From Methylophilaceae bacterium UBA5127 (GTDB lineage: Bacteria; Pseudomonadota; Gammaproteobacteria; Burkholderiales; Methylophilaceae): a DNA stretch of 7,843 nt. The notes below the pieces were generated by a model that had not been told where the DNA came from, searched no databases, and worked only from the letters and a program-made list of their open reading frames with translations. The position numbers and the translations under genes were made by a program. The stretch spans positions 13,443-21,285 of the forward strand of contig DHYP01000022.1 in NCBI GenBank assembly GCA_002414145.1, in the 5' to 3' direction. Below, one piece after another: positions 5,875 through 7,843 of the stretch (positions are counted from its first letter, which is position 1; every line of letters begins with the position of its first letter).

Positions 5875-5907
5875 TAGTCACATAACTTACATATCATTGA
5901 CTAAAAT
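5875..5907 (+). promoter_or_regulatory. Possible Pho box and -10 upstream of olsB
   Basis: TAGTCACATAACTTACAT (5875-5892) matches 13 of 18 positions of the enterobacterial Pho box CTGTCATAWAWCTGTCAY by hand count: 4/7 in the first repeat, 4/4 in the centre, 5/7 in the second. TAAAAT (5902-5907), one mismatch from TATAAT, begins 10 nt after the box ends, about the distance seen at PhoB-activated promoters. The predicted start near 5914 would leave a very short leader that trims the GGAG ribosome site at 5911-5914, which argues against it. Confidence 0.3.
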
Positions 5908-5921
5908 CATGGAGAAATGAT

Positions 5922-6671
5922 ATGTTCCGTACAGGAATTGAACAAGAAATTAATCCTAGTCAAAGCCGCTTATATACGTCGATAGCCCGCAACCAAGCCG
6001 AAGTCGCTGAGGCACAGCGTCTTCGCTATAAAGTCTTTGCCGAAGAAATGGGTGCACAGCTCAGCGGCACAGACGGACTAGATATCGATGGATTTGATCA
6101 ATTTTGCGACCATTTACTGGTACGCGAAAGCGAAACGCATCAAGTGATTGGCACATATCGCATCCTCAATCCGCATAATGCAGCCCAAGCTGGTGGACAT
6201 TACTCAGCTGGTGAGTTTGATTTAAGTCGTATCTCACATTTGTTTGACCGCACTGTTGAAGTGGGTCGCGCATGTGTGCATAAAGACCATCGTAATGGTG
6301 GCACCATTACCATGCTTTGGGCTGGGCTGGCTAAATATATGCTGCAAAACAATTACGAATATATGATTGGTTGTGGCAGTGTTTCTATGGCGGATGGTGG
6401 TCACGCTGCTGCTTCACTCTACGCAGTACTGAAAGAAAAATACTTATCACCGCCTGAGTACCGTGTATTTCCGCATAATCGCGTACCGATTGAGGCGTTA
6501 AGACAAGATATTGATGCAGAAATTCCACCGCTAATCAAAGGGTATTTGAGGCTAGGCGCGTATATCTGTGGTGAACCAGCATGGGATGCATTTTTTAATA
6601 CCGCAGACATGCTTATCATGTTACCCTTATCACGAATCAACAAGAGATATGCTTCGCATTTCTTAAAATAA
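5922..6671 (+). CDS. olsB: OlsB, L-ornithine N-alpha 3-hydroxyacyltransferase
   Basis: A 249-residue GNAT-fold acyltransferase (Acetyltransf_5/COG3176 group, often mislabelled putative hemolysin). OlsB joins a 3-hydroxyacyl chain from acyl carrier protein to the alpha-amino group of ornithine, giving lyso-ornithine lipid, at the inner face of the cytoplasmic membrane. Family features seen are RLRYKVFAEEMGA (33-45), DGFDQFCDHLLV (56-67), GTYRIL (77-82), EVGRACVH (113-120), MIGCGSVSM (148-156) and the C-terminal PPLIKGYLRLGAYICGEPAWD region (from 202; here split as PPLIKGYLRLGAYICG and EPAWD). GGAG at 5911-5914 sits 7 nt before the ATG. A PlsC-type acyltransferase gene starts 1 nt after the stop, exactly the second enzyme this pathway needs, which strengthens the call. 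Specificity for ornithine rather than another amino acid cannot be read directly. Confidence 0.8.
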   Translation: MFRTGIEQEINPSQSRLYTSIARNQAEVAEAQRLRYKVFAEEMGAQLSGTDGLDIDGFDQFCDHLLVRESETHQVIGTYRILNPHNAAQAGGHYSAGEFDLSRISHLFDRTVEVGRACVHKDHRNGGTITMLWAGLAKYMLQNNYEYMIGCGSVSMADGGHAAASLYAVLKEKYLSPPEYRVFPHNRVPIEALRQDIDAEIPPLIKGYLRLGAYICGEPAWDAFFNTADMLIMLPLSRINKRYASHFLK

Positions 6672-6672
6672 T

Positions 6673-7428
6673 TTGCAAAGAACACCCTTTTTTATATGGC
6701 TACTACGCGTAGTTAGCGTTGTATTGCATGTGTTGCTTGGTATATGCATAGCCACATTCGTGTTGCCATTTGCAAGTAAACAAACACGGCTCTCCATTAC
6801 CAATTGGTGGAGCAGTGTATTGTTAAACTGTTTTAACATCAAAATCATCACACATGGCAGTCTGCCAGACAAGCAAACGCAAAGCACCATGTTTGTAGCA
6901 AACCATATTTCTTGGACAGACATACATGCCCTGAATAGCATTGTACCTGTCAGATTCATCGCTAAAATCGAAATTAAAAGCTGGCCTATTTTTGGCTACT
7001 TGGTCAGCAAGTCAGGCACACTGTTTATTAATCGCAGCATCAGAAAAGATGCTGCGCGTATTGTGGACATCACAACGGAAAGTTTGAAAGAGCAAGACAA
7101 TGTTTGCCTTTTTCCTGAAGGCACTACTACGGACGGCACGCAAACACTACCATTTAAAAGCAGCATCATTCAAGCGGCAATTGAAGCAAAAGCAACAATC
7201 TGGCCAGTAGCCATTTACTACCCATTACCTGATGGAAAACCTAATATCAATATGGCATTTGCTGGCGAAACTTCTATGTTGGAATCTATGAAGCTAATCT
7301 TGCGCATGCGCAGCCCTGTCGCAAAGCTATATTTTTTAACACCAATCCCTTGTGACAACCACACCAGACAAAGCGTCACTAAGCTTGCTTACGATGCCAT
7401 TATCTCGCAACTAAATACTCAACACTAG
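6673..7428 (+). CDS. olsA: OlsA-type PlsC acyltransferase (lyso-ornithine lipid O-acyltransferase)
   Basis: A 251-residue 1-acylglycerol-3-phosphate acyltransferase-family protein. Next to olsB its likely reaction is adding the second acyl chain to the 3-hydroxyl of lyso-ornithine lipid. Residues about 7-31 are a hydrophobic N-terminal membrane segment. The catalytic HX4D is in NHISWTD (His78, Asp83), motif II in GTLFINRS (115-122), motif III in FPEGTTT (147-153), and the proline of motif IV in IWPVAIYY (176-183). The start is TTG 6673: an in-frame stop at 6664-6666 excludes anything longer, and no in-frame ATG occurs before residue 73, which would lose the membrane segment. No ribosome site is seen, so translation probably depends on coupling to the olsB stop 1 nt upstream. 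A general phosphatidic-acid-forming PlsC is the alternative. Confidence 0.8.
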   Translation: MQRTPFFIWLLRVVSVVLHVLLGICIATFVLPFASKQTRLSITNWWSSVLLNCFNIKIITHGSLPDKQTQSTMFVANHISWTDIHALNSIVPVRFIAKIEIKSWPIFGYLVSKSGTLFINRSIRKDAARIVDITTESLKEQDNVCLFPEGTTTDGTQTLPFKSSIIQAAIEAKATIWPVAIYYPLPDGKPNINMAFAGETSMLESMKLILRMRSPVAKLYFLTPIPCDNHTRQSVTKLAYDAIISQLNTQH

Positions 7429-7430
7429 AA

Positions 7431-7843
7431 TTAAGGCCTATCTCGGGCATCAAACGGAACTTGCGTAATTGCCTGCGTTTCCAAACAAAATGCAGTAAGC
7501 TGTTTGCCCCATAAACAGCCAGTATCCAGCGCAATAATATTGTCTTGTTGATATAACCCTAACGCTGACCAATGTCCGCATATCACTTTCTCGTCTTTTG
7601 TTTGCCTGTCTGGCACTTTAAACCAAGGCATATAGCCTGCGGGTACATCATCCACTTCACCCTTAAATGCAAACTCCAACGCTCCGTTGTCAGTACATAC
7701 TCTCACACGTGTAAATGCGTTCGTAATGAGCCGTAAGCGATCAAAACCTTTTAAATCTGCATCCCACAGATTAGGCGTGTTGCCGTACATATTTTTCAAA
7801 AAATCAATATAACGCGGACTTTGCAATGCCATTTCAACTTCAT
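7431..7843 (-). CDS. apaH: ApaH, symmetrical diadenosine tetraphosphatase, C-terminal half (cut by window edge)
   Basis: The last 136 complete codons of a calcineurin-like phosphoesterase, open to the right edge; the Met encoded at 7832-7830 is internal, not the start, since EVE precedes it and the full protein is about 270-280 residues. ApaH cleaves diadenosine tetraphosphate (Ap4A) symmetrically into two ADP and, in E. coli, removes Np4-type RNA caps. The visible ending matches the family: LITNAFTRVRVC, MPWFKVP, the metal-site GHW in KVICGHWSALGL, and ALDTGCLWGKQLTAFCLE. The N-terminal GDxHG and GDxxxRG motifs lie outside the window. Its stop is only 2 nt from the stop of the convergent olsA gene. 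Confidence 0.93.
   Translation of the reverse strand, partial: EVEMALQSPRYIDFLKNMYGNTPNLWDADLKGFDRLRLITNAFTRVRVCTDNGALEFAFKGEVDDVPAGYMPWFKVPDRQTKDEKVICGHWSALGLYQQDNIIALDTGCLWGKQLTAFCLETQAITQVPFDARDRP

Noticed and set aside
5860..5876. TATAAT-GTAAT-ATTATA inverted repeat as operator or terminator
   Set aside because: The arms are pure A/T in an A/T-rich gap, so chance is likely. As a promoter -10 it has no good -35 (TTTCAG at 17-nt spacing).
5922..6671. Hemolysin annotation for the GNAT-fold protein
   Set aside because: COG3176 members carry that label historically. The motifs and the adjacent PlsC-type gene fit ornithine-lipid synthesis.

Overview
The window reads as an ordinary chromosomal stretch of a betaproteobacterium. 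The family most consistent with it is Methylophilaceae (Methylotenera/Methylophilus-like). This is inferred from the gene content (DUF3683-type FAD oxidoreductase, HemJ, ApaH), from the remembered look of the proteins and from the moderate, slightly AT-leaning composition. No search was run. I see no rRNA, tRNA, CRISPR array, insertion sequence, integrase or phage gene.

Layout, left to right. (1) 1-1194, minus strand: the N-terminal 398 residues of a large DUF3683/FAD_binding_4 oxidoreductase that runs off the left edge. (2) 1195-1308: a divergent promoter region. (3) 1309-2988, plus strand: a tight three-gene unit of a membrane-anchored TlpA-type thioredoxin, the haem-synthesis membrane protein HemJ, and an unrecognised single-pass membrane protein whose only two cysteines lie in its predicted periplasmic part. 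(4) A hairpin at 2990-3014, where this unit meets the opposing 3' end of an SRPBCC-fold lipoprotein gene (3050-3583, minus). (5) 3584-3769: a divergent regulatory region with a perfect TTGACA box, a run of alternating CTGTATA/TATACAG half-sites, a separate TACCGGTA palindrome and a promoter so close to the next gene that its mRNA may be leaderless. (6) 3770-4327: a TetR-family repressor, the obvious candidate to bind those sites. (7) 4407-5835: a PfkB-family kinase resembling actinobacterial adenosine kinase, followed 22 nt later by a small glycine-zipper outer-membrane lipoprotein. (8) 5922-7428: an olsB-olsA pair for ornithine-lipid synthesis, preceded by a sequence resembling a Pho box. (9) 7431-7843, minus: the C-terminal half of ApaH, running off the right edge and converging on olsA with a 2-nt gap.

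Three groups have a shared theme. The tlpA-hemJ-unknown unit concerns envelope thiol chemistry and haem. The SRPBCC lipoprotein/TetR pair looks like a locally regulated envelope module. The olsBA pair makes a phosphorus-free membrane lipid, which fits the possible phosphate-starvation box upstream. I found no convincing new defence or mobile system. The best leads are regulatory (the two operator-like regions, the Pho-box-like site, leaderless starts) plus the two-cysteine protein beside TlpA.
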